The notes: generated by a model not told the origin, from the sequence alone. Shown: positions 33,505 through 47,711, counted from the first letter of the stretch. The stretch is 64,000 nucleotides of DNA from Dasyornis broadbenti (GCA_013397935.1 VZRN01005851.1:1849072-1913071); one strand, 5' to 3'. Numbers and translations are program-made.

Positions 33505-35886
33505 GAGGAACAAAGAGAATTTGCTAATCTTAATTCTGAAGATGGCAACTGATAATAAAGGCAGTATTTCAGTCTGTTATGCCCTTGAAACATATTCTTC
33601 TAACACAAGGGCTAACATTATGAAACTAATGAAATACAAGTCAGCTATTTCCTTACTATGGCCACTAGCCTTGGCATTTTGTTACATATATTTTTCTTCT
33701 TTATTGCCATTTTCTCCTTTACTCCTCGCTGCTGTATTTCCAAGTGTCATGTCTTCTTTTTGTGTACATGTGTACACATAACGGGAAGGAAAAAACTTTC
33801 CAAAAGATTTGAAACTCTCCCATTTTCCTTAATAGATATCATAAGTAACATGGAAGTCTTGAGGTCAGCAATTCAATTCCCCACATCCCTCATATTTTCT
33901 TCCATATTGTCTCCAAGAAAGAGCTTTGGGAAACCTTCCTTCTCTGTTGGTCAATTCCTTCATACAACAAATGTTTCTTCAGAGTTAGTGACCTTCCTTC
34001 CTCACCTTCTAGTCACCCCAAGAAAGCTCCTGTGGTCCAACTGATATATTTTGTTCATTAGCATAATCTAAGAAAGAACTCTATTTTAGTCTACTAAACC
34101 TATTTTTTTTCTAGAACTGATCTCTTAAAATTTTCCACTTTTATATTCACAGAAAAATACCTATAAAATAAAAAAGCAGCCCTGTAAAGGTTCCTGAGGT
34201 GTGGAAAATTCTTACACTTAACAGCATATTTTCTTAAGACAAAACTAAGTTTACAAATTTTAATTATGTTAATTACATCCTTAAGATATGCATTTCTAAA
34301 CATGACCTGACATCTAACTTATTCTACTTTTATTATTTAACCTGGATTTTAGATCTGGGAAATGTTCATCCCTATGTCCAATTTCAGTCCTAATGGATTT
34401 TGTTTACCAGCATCATGGGAAGTGTGTATTGTCTCAAATAGGCAATGTTTCTAAGTACTCCTACACCTGCTCTTTAATGAAGTATAATTCACCTCCTGTT
34501 TATTTAGTCTCTCAATATTTATGCATAGTCTTATCTCTTATTGAATCATTTATATTCGTGATGGCGCAGTTTCTTCTTTCTAGGATGTACCACCCTGATG
34601 CACTTATTGATTTTCCTTAGATGCTTTGATTAAAAAATCACTTATTTCCTCACTTCAGCCTTTCTTAATTTTCTGTCTCTCCCTGGTAAGTGTTTAATTA
34701 TAGCTAATACTTCCATTTCCTTGCTATCCATTAAGTTATCGTCTTCATTTTTTCTTTCTTGTTCCATGTTTATTTACTCCCCAATTTAAAATTTTGACCA
34801 GTTCTAAGCTATGATATCTATTTCAGTCTTCAATCTTCCCACCTCTCCCCTCCAGACAAAAGTTCATCCTACTGAATACCTGTTGTGGTTTTTTAAGAAC
34901 CTGCTAACTTTTTTCACCATGGTAGCAACTAATATGGGTAAGGGGAATAAAATTCTGCTTCCCCTAATTCTGAATGCATATTACCAGTTCAGCATACAAA
35001 CCTTGTTCTGGGACATAACAATTAGTGCCAGGATCTATTAATGTAAACCAGGACTAATTTCAGTACCTGGCTTTCAGTACCTCTTCTAGGTGTCTCCAGT
35101 CTAAAAGCGTAGGAAGTTTACTACAAACATACTGTAAACCCTTGAATTTCTGGTGGCTTCTCCCATCATCAGAGAGTCACTGACGAGTCTCATCACACAA
35201 AGGTATTCCCACCTCAGAAAAGCTGTATTACAAAAACAAGATATTTTAGCTCCTCTAAACAAGAGCATGTCCCTTTTCTCCCTTAAGACCCTTGGAAGTT
35301 GTATTGAGTAGTTATCTACATGCTTTAGTGTTTGCAAAGAACATAGAATAAGCAAATATTAGTAATTGATTTTCAAGTCCAGAATTAGACAATAAAGTTG
35401 CTAAGATTTTATGAACAGGTTCACAGAAATAAAACAAGCTGCAAGCTTTCGTCAGTATCAGTGGAAGATATCTCCGTTGTCATCTATCAGATCTCTCCCT
35501 TGTCGTCTAACCACAAGCTCAGCTCTGTGTCTGCTCTTACGTAAACCTTAGGCCTGACACAACAAGAAGGGTACTGCAAACCAAAGACACAGGTAAATTC
35601 TAAATATAAACCTCTCATAGCCTTTTTTTTTCAGATTTGTCCCTTTTCATAGCACCAGTATTTCTGAGAACAGAAATCAGTCAAGACTTTGAACTTAGCT
35701 TTGTCCTCAGGAAAACTTCCTCACATACCTATAAATTAAGAAAACATTGTTGTCTAAGTGAGGCCATCTATAACCAGATATAAGCAGTTCATCAGCCTTC
35801 TGAGCGAAAGATGCTCTTTCCCTCCTGGCAGAGAGAGACTGAGATCTCAGGACAAAAGCAGGAGATTATCCACCAACTTATTTTAT

Positions 35887-35942
35887 GTGCATATATATGT
35901 GTGTGTGTATAAATATATATTTATGAGATTATGTGTGTGTGT
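35887..35942. repeat. TA/TG compound microsatellite
   Basis: Alternating (TA)n and (TG)n blocks: ATATATATGTGTGTGTGTAT, an ATATATATTTAT section and ATGTGTGTGTGT. Confidence 0.85.
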
Positions 35943-36164
35943 TTTTAATTGAGCTATGGACAATAGTAATAAAGGACATTTTTGGATTAATGACTTCCTG
36001 ACCCTGGTTTGAAGCCTGCTGTGGCAGACACCTCACATTTTCCTGCAAACCAATATCTGTTCTGTTTCTCTTCCTTGTCTATGGTCAGAGAAGCAACACT
36101 TCCTCCCAGCGGACAATCAGTTGCTGCAGAAGGAGGGTTTCTCTAACCACCTTCCTTGCTAGTT

Positions 36165-36299
36165 AGATCACAGATTATTCAAGATGGAAGGGACGTGCAA
36201 GGATCATCCAGTCCTACTCTTAAGTGATTGGCTCACACAGGGGTGAAACCCATGACTCTGGTGTTATTTCTGTGCTCTAGCCAACTGAGCTAATGTCAT
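36165..36299 (-). mobile_element. tRNA-Ile-derived SINE with CR1-like tail
   Basis: Read on the minus strand from about 36,299, the head has TTAGCTCAGTTGGCTAGAGC (polymerase III A box), an anticodon-arm region containing AAATAAC, and GGGTTTCACCC (B box) before GAGCCA. This is the layout of tRNA-Ile(AAT). After a short linker comes GACTGGATGATCCTTGCACG and CCCTTCCATCTTG...TGTGATCT, a CR1 3' tail. A tRNA-Ile head with a CR1 tail is the published architecture of songbird TguSINE1, mobilised in trans by CR1. The B box is slightly degraded, so it is probably an inactive fossil. Confidence 0.75.
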
Positions 36300-37179
36300 G
36301 GTACTGTTATTCATATCTGCCTGTTTCTGTCCATTTCCAGGGCCCAAAACCTCTAAAATGTCCTTAGAAATCTGCTTTCTTTCTGGTACCAAACACAAGT
36401 CATGCATAAGCAGTTAGAGAGGAAAATATTTCTCAGCGTTGTCTTAGAGAATCAGCCACTGTAAATATTGGTGATGCCAAGAAATCCTGCCAAACAGATA
36501 TGAGTGAAATTATTTATTACCTATCTTATTTATTTTGTAACTTTCCAATTGCAATAAGAAAACCAGAAGTAATAACAAGAAATTAACATTTACTTTGCTT
36601 GATTCTGAAAGTTTGGTCACACTTGCCAGTTTAATCTGCATATAAACGGATGGCCTGGCAAAACTGGCCTTTGAAAAAATACATATGGTAGAGTTAATCA
36701 CTGTGAAATCCTCAAAGCTTTGCAAATCATTGGAAAGGCATCCAAGCAAGCTGTCCAGTGAAATTAAATCTTTGCAGCTATATGTTAGGTACTGAAGTTA
36801 TGTTCCAATATTTTATATCACCTTAAGCTAAAAACCATCTGTCATTGATATTGAAAAAAGAAAAAAAAATTCTATATTATTCTGTATTTGAATTACCGTC
36901 AGGTTTTTTATTTTTTGTTATGAATGATAAATCAAAGCTTATAAGTGAAACTGTTTCTGCATATTTATCCACAAATAAGTATTTAGTTTTATATATAAAA
37001 TGTTTACTGTGAAATTATTGCTTACTGAATTTCTCAAGCTATTTCTCTGGTGATTAATTTACTCTTGGTAATTATGGTAAAGCCAAAGTTTGTACGTAAG
37101 GTTTTGGCCATTTCGGTAAACAGCATCCAAAACCCAAAAAATTATGTTGGCTACTAACTAGGTAATTTGCTTTCCTGGT
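36300..37179. other. AT-rich non-coding stretch
   Basis: No recognised element. A short poly-A stretch lies near 36,855-36,869. Confidence 0.5.
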
Positions 37180-37440
37180 GATGGGACCAGAGGCAATAGA
37201 CACAAACTGAAACTCAGGGGGTTCCTTCTGAACAACAAGACACATTTTTGGACTGTGAGGATGAACAAGGAGAGTCACAATTTGATTGGGGAGGTTTTGG
37301 AGAGAATCAAAATCGTCACTGGAGAGAATCAAAAGCTGACTGGACACAGTCCTGGTTCTAGGCCACCCTACTTGAGTCAGAGATTGGACCAGATGCTCTC
37401 TAGAGGTCCCTTCCAACCTCAACCATTCTGTGATCGTGGG
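37180..37440 (+). mobile_element. CR1 LINE 3' end, plus strand
   Basis: The collinear CR1 blocks are ACCAGAGGCAATAGACACAA, GTTCCTTCTGAACAACAAGA, CTGTGAGGATGA, then the 3'UTR GGACACAGTCCTGGTTCTAG, TGGACCAGATGCTCTCTAGA and GGTCCCTTCCAACCTCAACC, ending in ATTCTGTGATCGTGGG. It is a 5'-truncated copy of about 260 bp. The 124-codon minus-strand frame across it is antisense chance. Confidence 0.9.
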
Positions 37441-40400
37441 AACCATTAAGGAATTAAATATAGTTTTTTCTAGCTTGTGGCCATTCTCCCATTTCTAAAT
37501 TCTGCATGAAACGTCTCAGTTTAGATTTCTCCTGAAAGTCCTGAACTCCCCTTGTTTTTGCTTTCTAAAGGCAACCGGAAAATTTGTACCTGTCACACAA
37601 CCAGAGTTACATTTTCCAAGTTATATATATTTCACTATTACCTGCAACTCAGAATACAAAATCTTCAGGCAGAAAGGAAGCTACTGCCCAAACCTACAGC
37701 CTGGTTAACAAGATTTTTAAATAAAATAATTACTCACATATTCTGAAAAGTCACTGTTCAGGTCACTATGTCAGAAAAAGAACACATTTCAGTTCTTTGT
37801 CCAGTTCAGTATTATAACTTAAAGTTGTTTCCATAAGTCAGTGAACTTTTATACAGTTTGAAAGACCTTACCATTAAGCACTTTTTCTAGCATTCAGCCT
37901 AGATTGCCCTTTGCTCCATTTCTTTCCATCAGTGATAATTATAAGCATTTATAGCCACCAACAGTTTTTCTTCCTTCCTGGTGCACAGTCATTTAATAAC
38001 TGTATAATGATTTGGGCTCATTTGCATAATGTTCAGTAACTCTTTGCTCTATCAGAAATCCCACTGACTTCAACAGGCTGTAGTTATTGAACCAAATCTT
38101 CCATAATGACATTCATTCTTAATACCAAAAAGTTCAGGAACTGCATTTAAATCATGGGAATTAATACAGAGTGGCTCATTTTGGGGTCAAGTCTGCAGGA
38201 GTTTTATCTTGTAGTTGAATGAAAGGCTACCAAGCAGAGAAGATGAGGAAAAGAGGGTGGACACCTTGCAAAAGAGAGAGCTGAAGTGTCACATTTATCA
38301 ACTTCTAACTAAACAGTATGATTTTTTCAAGTCCCTGATAAACAGCTACTGCTTACAGCAGTTTTCCTTCTTGGGATCCTGAGGCTGATTTAAGTTTTGT
38401 GTGAGGTACTGCTACTGATACTCTATTAGCCCGGACTGCACAATAAGGGTTGCTATTTAAGAGTTAGCTTTTATTACTTTAACACTCACAATAGCTGGGA
38501 AAAAGTATTTTAAGCAATGTTCTTTAACTGACAGTCCAAATGCTAAAATCTAAATAATTGGAGATTCAGCATCATTTTAATCAGGTCTCAGACCTGTATT
38601 GTGCATACCTGTAAATATATTCTGAATTTAATGGATAGTTATTATATCAGAGGTTACTCAAAACTCATTAAATCTTTGTACTTTTGAGTTGATATGCCTG
38701 TTTGAAGGTAAAAACTGTTCCATGATGTGTTATAAAAGAAACAATAACCACACTATTTGTTGAAGTATTCATATTACAAACAATAAAGGAAATCCATCAA
38801 ATATCAGAGACTGTTTAATCACTTAAAAAGGAAAAAAAGACAAAAGTAATTCTGAAAAAAGGCACTCTTTATACCTATAGGTAGAATTATGAAAAACTAT
38901 ACTAGGATTTGCCATGAACAGAGAGAAAGCTGAAATTTAACAACACATTTAAAACACATCACTAAAAGGCAATTCAATAAATTAGTTTTGTCTGTTTCTT
39001 GAGAAAAGCCTCACAGGGTAATAAATCTCATCTATCTGGGAAGCAGTGAACCTGTAGGCTGACATTACCTACAAGATGGTATGAACTGTTGTGTTTTCTA
39101 CACCAGAGAAATGGCACTTCCATCTAATAAGACAGGTATTGAGAAATTCGTAAAATCAAAACTTCGTAATTAGTAACCTTAATGAATGCTGTTTTACTTT
39201 CTGTGCTGTAGCCAAAGTCAAATTGAATTTCCAGACAAACCATTTCTAGCAAGTCAGTATCTAAGGAACGACCGTGCTACCGAGGCAGCAAAACAAAATG
39301 CATGTAATTAGCCTTCACACCAGGGGCCCCAATAACTCTTCTGCATTATTCAAGATGTGTATGACCTGATATGAGTACACTCATGACACAGCTTTCCACT
39401 TGAAAGACATTCCTCTGATTAAGAAATCCCATGCATCTTGTAGACTTTAGGGAAGGAAGATTAAGAATTGTTTACTTGTCTTTAAAAACCAGAGAAGCTG
39501 GAGGTCTCAGGACTTGTTAAGAGAATTCTATTCTAGATGATGTGTTACAGAAATATTGCATCTAAAAAAAAAAAAAAAAAAAGGGTTTCTCTAAGTTTGC
39601 TTCAACAACAGTCCTGAAATTCAGCTTTCAAGCTGACAGCAGTTGTAATAGATGCCATCTCACCATCTCTTAAAAAAAATAAGGCCAAGCAATCAATATG
39701 TGGGACCAAATGTATTCAAAAGCTTGATTTCAACGTTTGTGATCAATATGGAATCACTTTGGTGTGCCATAGCTGCAATAGGCGTTTGACAGCTTCACAA
39801 CAGTCTTAGAAGACAAAAAAAATCAGATGTGTAACTGAGAGTCCAGTGGTCAGAAAAGAGGTGTTTGAAGTAAACAGATAGATCTAGGTTTTGCCTGTAA
39901 GCCAGAATTTTGTTATCACATAGTCAGAGACAACTTGACACATGCATTCCATTTAAAACTTCAAATAAAGTATATTTAATCCTATTATATTCTTATTTTC
40001 ACATCTCATTCTACTTTCAGTAACCAACCTATTAGTCTTTAATCAAGCTTCTTAATTCCTCTGGAAATCAATGTCTAGAAAAATGGTTTTGCATTTTAAA
40101 ACAGACACATAGAAAAGTGTTAAATCTGCCTACTGGCACTTTATTCAATAAATATTAAAGAATATCACAGCTTTTTTCATGCCTTCTCTACTTTTCTCAG
40201 TAAAAGCAAGTGGTGCTAGACTGACAAATTATAGATAGTGCCTTTATAAGTAATGTACTGTAGCAAGCATAAAAATACAATTAGGGTAAAATATTTGAAC
40301 ACATTCCTTCATCTAAGAATGACAAACTGCAATATGTCTCCATCTGTCCTGTAGACATTTATATCTCCCACACAGTTGTATCTGAAAATCATTTCTTTCA

Positions 40401-43400
40401 AGATTAATCTGACTACATTATGCATGGTTTAAACTGAAACCTTTAAACTTGATTCTGTGCTTTAAAGTATAAAATAAATGCTGTCCTTCAGAATTATTCA
40501 GAGGGAGGTTCATTCATCTATGAGCAGATGAGCCTTCCCATTAGAATTTATGAACATTTGTTTTCCATCAAGCAGGCCTCTTAACCACCTCTCAGTTTTC
40601 TGTTGATTACAACATTATGCCACATTTCACAAGTAATATATTTTATTCTGTCAATATTTACCTGTGACGCCATTCAAGCTTTCCAGGATTTACTCAAGAT
40701 CTTAACTTTTCTGGGAACAGAGACAGAATGTTTACTAGCTCAAAATCTTTGACATAGATTACTAATCAAAATAAAATACTAAAAAAATGAGAGAGTAATA
40801 TTCACCTTTTGTGTTAAAATGATTGCAAGACTTCTCTTATTTAAGCTTGTTTCAAAGGATTATGTGGATTTTCAGAGTTCCAAAGAGATGTAGTGACTTA
40901 ATAGTAACAGAAGCCAACTGGAAAACCATGTCCTTCTTTCCAATGGAAAATGTTTATTTTATTTGTTTTCTGGAGGAGAATACATGAAATGAAATAAATG
41001 AAAGAAAGATTTCCTAAAGAAAAAGGAAGATAATAAAATGTGGAAGAAATGTAAAATATGTAGGAAACCAACAAAAGTATGGATTGGCAATGGCTGGTAA
41101 CTTATGGTAAATTATTTGGTGGGGTGACGGACAGCACTGAAAAGAAAAATATTTGCCTGAAAAGACTTCTTGACCAGAATTCCTGAAGGGTGGGAATTGG
41201 GATGGATCTGACTATTTTCATTTGTATTTTTTTGTTCATGACTTGCACCGTGTTATTTTGATGACAGTGATATTTGCTGATAAATCTATGCTTAGAACAC
41301 TGTCAATACAAATGAAAATGGAAATATTCTGGAGAAAAAATTAAGGTCACTTGATACTCAATTACATTTTTGTTACTGCTATAAATGCCCACAAGTTTGA
41401 GGTAACTGAGAATGACCTGGATATGGCAGGCAATTTCCAACCACAAGTCAGTACTATGATCAACCTGTGAAAAAAGACAGATATTATTCCAAGTTGCTTG
41501 CAAAGAGTCAGAGAGCCACGAAGTTCAACATACGATCTACATTAAAATTACTGTATACAATGAGATCATATAAATTCAAATCATTGAATTAATTGAAATT
41601 AGAACACTCAATGAGACCTATTAAAAGCCACAAAAGCTCTCATAATTTGTGTGGCCAAATGATGAAAAATAAAAACTGCCAAATGTAGAGTGAGGAGCTA
41701 ATATATGTGAAGATATTTTCAAAATTTACTTCCAGAAAAATTTTGGAAACACTTCTGAGGAAAAAATTCCACTTACAATTCAGACCATCACTTAAAAGGC
41801 TTAAGCTGAAAAAGAAAAACAGAATAAAAAATAAATCAAAGCTGGATTTTTCTGGGGGATTTGTGTGTTTATTTATTGGTTCTGTGTGTTTTTGTTGCTG
41901 TTTTTTGAAAGTAGAAACTTCAGGAAAATGAAGTTCAAGTTTTTGGTAGGCAGCTAAGAAACCATTTCCTAAGATCAATTACTGTACAGAACAATACATG
42001 TTGGGATTTTATTGTTGCCCACACTATTGCAAAATTACATTCCCTAGGACATATTACCTTATTTTGAGTTATATGAGAAAAGAAAACTAAAGTACTGCAT
42101 GTTTTTTGAAGAACAGTATATTATAGAAATTTCTTGCCTTTGGGAAATATTGTGTCAGAAATTCTTCTAATATTCAATAACATCAGGTGGAGAACAAAAC
42201 CTTTGAGGCAGGAATGGATCTGAGCTCAGAGCTACACTGTGAAAAATCAAGAAACTGGATTTCAGTGTGTAATGGCTTCACTGAGCCATGGTAAAACAAT
42301 GTTTCCCAGATATCATCTATTCCAACACAGGCTCTCTATTCCCACTATTTTAAAATAAAAAAAGGAAACTCATTAAAGCAAAATTAATGTTAAGCATTTG
42401 ATTTATCTCTTTTAGAAGAGTACCATGTGGAACAATTTTTGCAACAGATTTTAACTTGGCAATTTACCCACTTCTGACATAAACAAAATCTGGACATCTA
42501 ATGTCATCCCAGAATAGGTGGGATGTATCTTGGATATTGAAGAGGATATGAGACAGGTACCATTTTTACACACTAACCTATTTTATATTCTTGGGCTCAT
42601 TTGCTTCATCGCTCTCATTTCACCATAATCACTTTAAAATTTGTGCCTCTCTGATAAACATTAAGCAGTATTTCAGTCAAATCCTCTGTTTTCACTTGTT
42701 TCTCTGTAGTGCGTGAATGCCCAAGTCTACCTCAGTCTTAAACATAGTCCTGTGGGACTTCTCACTGTATATTGAAGGAAAAACAAAAGTGTCAATGAAG
42801 TTTTAGTGGTAGACCCTAGCTTTGAAGATCTTTTTCTGAAACTACAAATAGTTCCAAATACACTTGCATACAAACTGTTTATTGATTTCTCTAACATTCC
42901 CATGCAATTTTTCAGACAATTTGGTTTCATGAACTTATTTCCAAGGAATGTGAACTGATATTCAATATATATGTCTCTTTCTTGCCTTTCACATTTCTTC
43001 TTTTAGTGTGTCTAGAAAAAGTCTTTTCAAAATATTTTCTTTTCCCGTAGTCTGATCAACAAGAAGGAAAAAGGAAGCTGTGTTCTGAAGGTTGAGATCT
43101 CAGTGCTCCAAGGGATGAGAGATTTGCACGGTTTTTCCAGTGAAGATGCAGGACTGTTGGGAACAACAAGAGCCATTGGACAATCTTAATATTTACAAGA
43201 AACCAACAGCTGAAGTAATTTTTCTTAATTAAATTTTAAAGAGCTGAAGATTCCTGCCTTGTGTTTAAGAATAACCTGTGAGTACACAATGTCTTTTAAC
43301 AACTTTTTCAGTTACATAATCTTCCTGTTTCTGCTCCCAGCAGAGTACTAGAGTAAGACTATTTTACAGCTTACTTTAATTTAAACCACTCCCCAAAGAA

Positions 43401-46400
43401 TATTCTATAAAAAGCAACTCCCCAGCAGGTTTCCAGGAAAGGCTGAGCTCATTATAGGAGCAGCTTTTAAGATTTTTAATCTGAATTTCTATTCTTTGTA
43501 ACGAAATATCAAGACATTTATTAGCTCCACTGGGTGTTATTTGATCTTCTATAGAAATTCATATAAAAAGACTTCCAAAACTCCCCCGTTGTTTGCTGAA
43601 GAGGATTAAGAATTGAATGCAGAATATTGCCCACAGGATTCTTGTAACCAGTGGACAAAAGAGGGAAGATTTGGCAGATTCTATCACTACAACATGTCCT
43701 CAAAAGCAAAACAAGTCATCTGGGCTGAGAGTAAACCTTACAGACAAGAAATGGTTGAATACACTATTCCCACCAAATTTTCAAATGAGATAAATGGAAA
43801 AATTTTTGTTATGTTTGTGCTACCTTCTTCATGCAAAGTGAATTTCATATTTATGCTATTTGCAGCTGCTCTGTGATCATAAAGGGAATCTCACAAACAA
43901 TGCTGGTTTGTGCCCCAAAAAATGCTGGTTTGTCTAAATGATAACTAAAGATAGCAACAAAAACCAGAATATGTTTCTGAGAATACTTCTTTTAATGTAA
44001 CCAAGAGCAGTCTTCAGTTTTCTGTTGTCTATTCTTTCAGGGTTATCTGAAAGCTAACTTAAGAGTTGCTTTCCTCACACATTACTCAAAGTCACCAATG
44101 CACAATTTCATTGTAGATGAGAATCTGGTCCCAGCACTTCAAACTTTCACCCCAGATTTCATCCTCTCAATTTCTAGGCTCCTACTTTCCCCCAGGTACC
44201 TGGTAACTCCATTAAAACCACAATGGTGAAAGTATGCAGCATTTCAACAAAGCAGACACAGACCTGACCTAATCACAAAAAATTACAGCAGGAGCTTGTT
44301 TGCTGGGGTAGGCAGAGATTTCATGGGGCATGCTCATGTCTGAAATGATGAAAACAGTGGTGAGAACCATTGTAACCACCTGAAATAAGCTTGACAGCTA
44401 ATCTACATAAATTATTTCATCCTATTAATATGACAAGAGACGTTACACCATTCCACTGTTAAAGAAAGTTTGTAGTAAATGGTCTGTGATTCAGTGGGGA
44501 GCCTGAAGCTCAGATAACTGATTCAAATGTTATTTTGAAGTCTTATTTGACCTATTGTATTGGATTGAAGGATGGAAACCCTGGCTTTCCTTGATAGTGG
44601 CCTGCACCTATCCCTTTGTTCTGAAGGCAATATTTCCTTTGCCTCTTAGTGGACGTGACAATATGAATGTGACATTAGTATTACCTCTGTTGGTGTTAAA
44701 CTTTAATTTAGCCAAGCCAGCTTGTGACTGATGACTGGTGAATCCAGTTCCAGTCATACTCTGAATGGTGGTTTAATTGCACTTCATTAGACTGAGTATA
44801 TACATCAAAGCCACTAGGACTGGAAAAAATTTTATTGAATAATCTACTTCATGTGCAGTTATTCTGTAAGATAGAACTGATTTCAATTATTATCTACAAT
44901 AAAGGAAAAACTGTGCGTAAACAGACAAGGCTGCAAAATCAGCTATAAAGATATCTTCAAAATGTTTCTTCTGGTTTTTTCCTAGCAAATGCTTTGGACA
45001 AAAAAACAAAAGAGAAAAAAAAAAAAGGTTACTTAAGTTTTTTATTTTCTGGGTCTGAAGCCATCTTTATTTCTGGATATAGTACAGACTGAATGAGAGC
45101 CTCCATTTTTTACTTAGGTGACAGATTATTACAGTAACAAATGTGAAAACTGACCAAAATGTCTGAAGGTGGCATAGGCTGATTGAGCTGTAGCACACGC
45201 ATTTGTTTCCCTGTTTGTAACAAAGCACATTAAAAGTCAATGAAGGAGAGAAGAGGTGGAGAGCATTGCTCAAAGTGGTGAAACACATCACATCTCCTGC
45301 AAACAGGTTGTCTACCTTTAAATCCTTCTGCATTTCCATTTCTAATGACTGTATATGTCCTTATCTGTTTCCTTATCTGCATGCAGTCAAAAAAAGTGCA
45401 GAATTCAATGACTTCTTTTATGCTGAGTCTCTTTCTAAACTAGTTCTGCTCACACTCCTAGGAAAAGCTCTCAAAACCTCATTTCACAAAGATTACACAT
45501 GGTCTTTTGTGCATTCCAGATTTTTTTCCCCCATTTCTCCCTCATCTGAACTTCCTTCCTTCAAATATGTTTGATTAGCCTTCAAAAGTACCATTATCCT
45601 TACTTCTCCTGAAAATAATCCTTCTCACTGGATATGGGCCTGCTCTGAGGCTCAGACCTATGACTGATTGCCTGAACAGGTGGCTTGCACAACATGAAAA
45701 TTTAAAGCTCACATTTTCTTCTACACTGTGTACCTCCTCCTGTGTGGGGGAAGAAAAAAAGAGAGGGAAAAAATGAATAATGAATAGTTTTGTAATTTGT
45801 TCAGATGCAGAGAATTTCTCTCCCAGCACCAGGAACAGAATTCAGAAACCATCTCTTAATCAACATAATGAAGCTTGGCTTCATTATTCTGCCTCTATGG
45901 ATTCAATGCTATTGGTATACTGGCATTATTGCTGTGGCACCTGCAGCTTAAGAGGCTGAATTATAAAACCAGTTATTTCAAAAGTATGAGAGGACACAGG
46001 ACTTGTAATTTTTTTCCTCAATACATTCCTATATTTTCCATTTTTAAAATGGTTTTATGCTAATTATCCCTTGGCCTAAGCATTGAAACAAATTATTTTC
46101 TCCATTCCAAAGTGGTTCCCCAAACAATAGGTAAGGGCTACAGTCCTGCTTGTTTTCACCATTCGACTGTCTCTGGTTTATGGAATTTCAATCTCTAAGG
46201 AAACTGCAGTCACATAAAACTCAAAGCTATTATTCTCTATTAAAAAAAAAAAATTCAAAGTCAATTATGCTATTTTTCCTCTTAATTATCTTAATTCAAT
46301 GTTTCCATCAGTGCTTGTTGTAGTCTAGATACAAAAATCTTCCTATGGGCTCTCCAGTGGCCTTTCTGGAAGATAAAGGACTTTGTAAAGACTCCAGGGA

Positions 46401-47571
46401 TGTACTTTGCTTCAAAGTTACTGTCAAAACTAAAGAAAAATAATCAGCAACTTTTTACTATCTGATAGGTCTTCTGACATATTCTGACTTGAGCCACAAG
46501 AGATGGCCAAGTCTATTTGTCATTATCATTTTGTCTGAGTGTATCTGCAGTTCTCCCAGTCTCCGGATTAAGGCGTTGTATTTGTCAAGTATTAGCTGTT
46601 CTCAGTGAATTTCAATGCACTTGTCTCAGAATTCAGTTAATTAGTTTGGGGTGGAGGGGATGAGGAAACAAAAAAAGCCAAACAAGCAAGCAAACAAAAA
46701 TAAAAACAAACAAACAAATAAAAATAAGAGAGAAAAAAAAAAAACTAAACCAAATAACCAAAACAAAAAAAACCCCAGAACAAACAGAAAAAATCCCTAC
46801 CTTGTGAGACCTGTGGGAAACATATATTTTATAGTATACTTAATACATACATATATATAGAATGCATACTTTCCTTTCTCACTTATGTTCCTGTTTCTGT
46901 CTTCATACTGTAATTTCCTGTAAACAAACTATTGCCAGTATAGTGAATATTCACAATTGTTGCTAAAAGAAGAGTGAGTTACCTGCTTGAATAGTGTTAT
47001 GGGAGTAAGAATCAGTATTTAAGATCAAAAACTTGTCTGGCTTTTAAATTCTGGTTTTGGGTTTATGCTGCCATACATGCAAGTGGATTTTCACTATGAT
47101 TAGATCAACCCAGAGAAAAACAGAAAGTGAACTGGACCGCATAAATTTCAGAGCAGACAGACATAATCATCTGATATCCCACAGAACTGTGACCCAGTTA
47201 TTAGGTACAGGAATTAATTTCGTACTTGTGGAGCCCCAGAATTTTTCAGATATTGCATTTATGAAAACATTAGACCTTACATTATGATATTTTGTACTCC
47301 TCTGCTATGGGAACTATGAAAACTGGGACACACCAAAAAGTTAAATATTCCTAAACATACCATATAAATACAAAGGCACTTAAATGGAGCATGCCATTTT
47401 CTATAAAGTTTCTCAATAATTTATTATCATCTTCTAAACTGGTTGCAGAACTGTGATAGTTTCAATGCAGAAACTGAATACCTCATTAAAGGAAAATGGG
47501 GATTTCATTAGAACTCCCCATGCAAAACAGGGATAACTTTAAAAGTAAATCAAACTTCCAGTTTATATGAA
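37441..47571. other. 10-kb repeat-poor AT-rich stretch
   Basis: No transposable element or exon is recognisable over about 10 kb apart from a poly-A run at 39,564-39,582, an AAAC-rich tract at 46,668-46,798 and a small duplication (AATGCTGGTTTGT twice, 43,899-43,935). Such long TE-free intervals in bird gene deserts often contain conserved enhancers, but nothing in the sequence alone shows this. Confidence 0.45.
46668..46798. repeat. A-rich (AAAC)n-like low-complexity tract
   Basis: Degenerate AAAC, CAAG and AAATA units dominate about 130 bp. The 69-codon frame across it is compositional. Confidence 0.8.
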
Positions 47572-47711
47572 ATTGCTCAGGGCCGTGTCCAAGCAAGTTT
47601 TGCACCCCCATAGATGAAGGTTGTACAATCTCTCTGGTCACCTGCTCCAGTAGTTGACCTCTCTCATTGCCAAAATATTTTTCTTGCACACATCAGAAAT
47701 TTCCTTTGCTG
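47572..47711 (-). mobile_element. old CR1 fragment, minus strand
   Basis: The order ATTGCTCAGGGCCGTGTCCA, then a CATAGATGAAGG block, TACAATCTCTCTGGTCACCT, GCTCCAGTAGTTGACC and TTTTTCTTGCACACATCAG matches, with divergence, the collinear series found in older CR1 3' regions. It lacks the very 3' tail and is strongly diverged. Confidence 0.6.

Larger units (their letters stand above)
32911..36164. other. non-coding with short simple repeats
   Basis: Contains a (GA)n run at 33,488-33,504 and a TA/TG-rich microsatellite at 35,887-35,942. A near-duplicate ATCTCCGTTGTCATCT / ATCTCTCCCTTGTCGTCT lies at about 35,470-35,510. No recognised exon. Open frames of up to 128 codons (33,658-34,044 plus) are hydrophobic or low-complexity and not convincing. 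Confidence 0.5.

Noticed and set aside
33658..34044. 128-codon plus-strand frame
   Set aside because: T-rich hydrophobic composition in AT-rich DNA, no homologous motif and no supporting context.
36240..36299. Functional tRNA-Ile gene on the minus strand
   Set aside because: The A and B boxes are recognisable, but the B box and acceptor region are degraded and a CR1-type tail follows, so it is a SINE head.
37072..37446. 124-codon minus-strand frame
   Set aside because: It is the antisense of the plus-strand CR1 end at 37,180-37,440.
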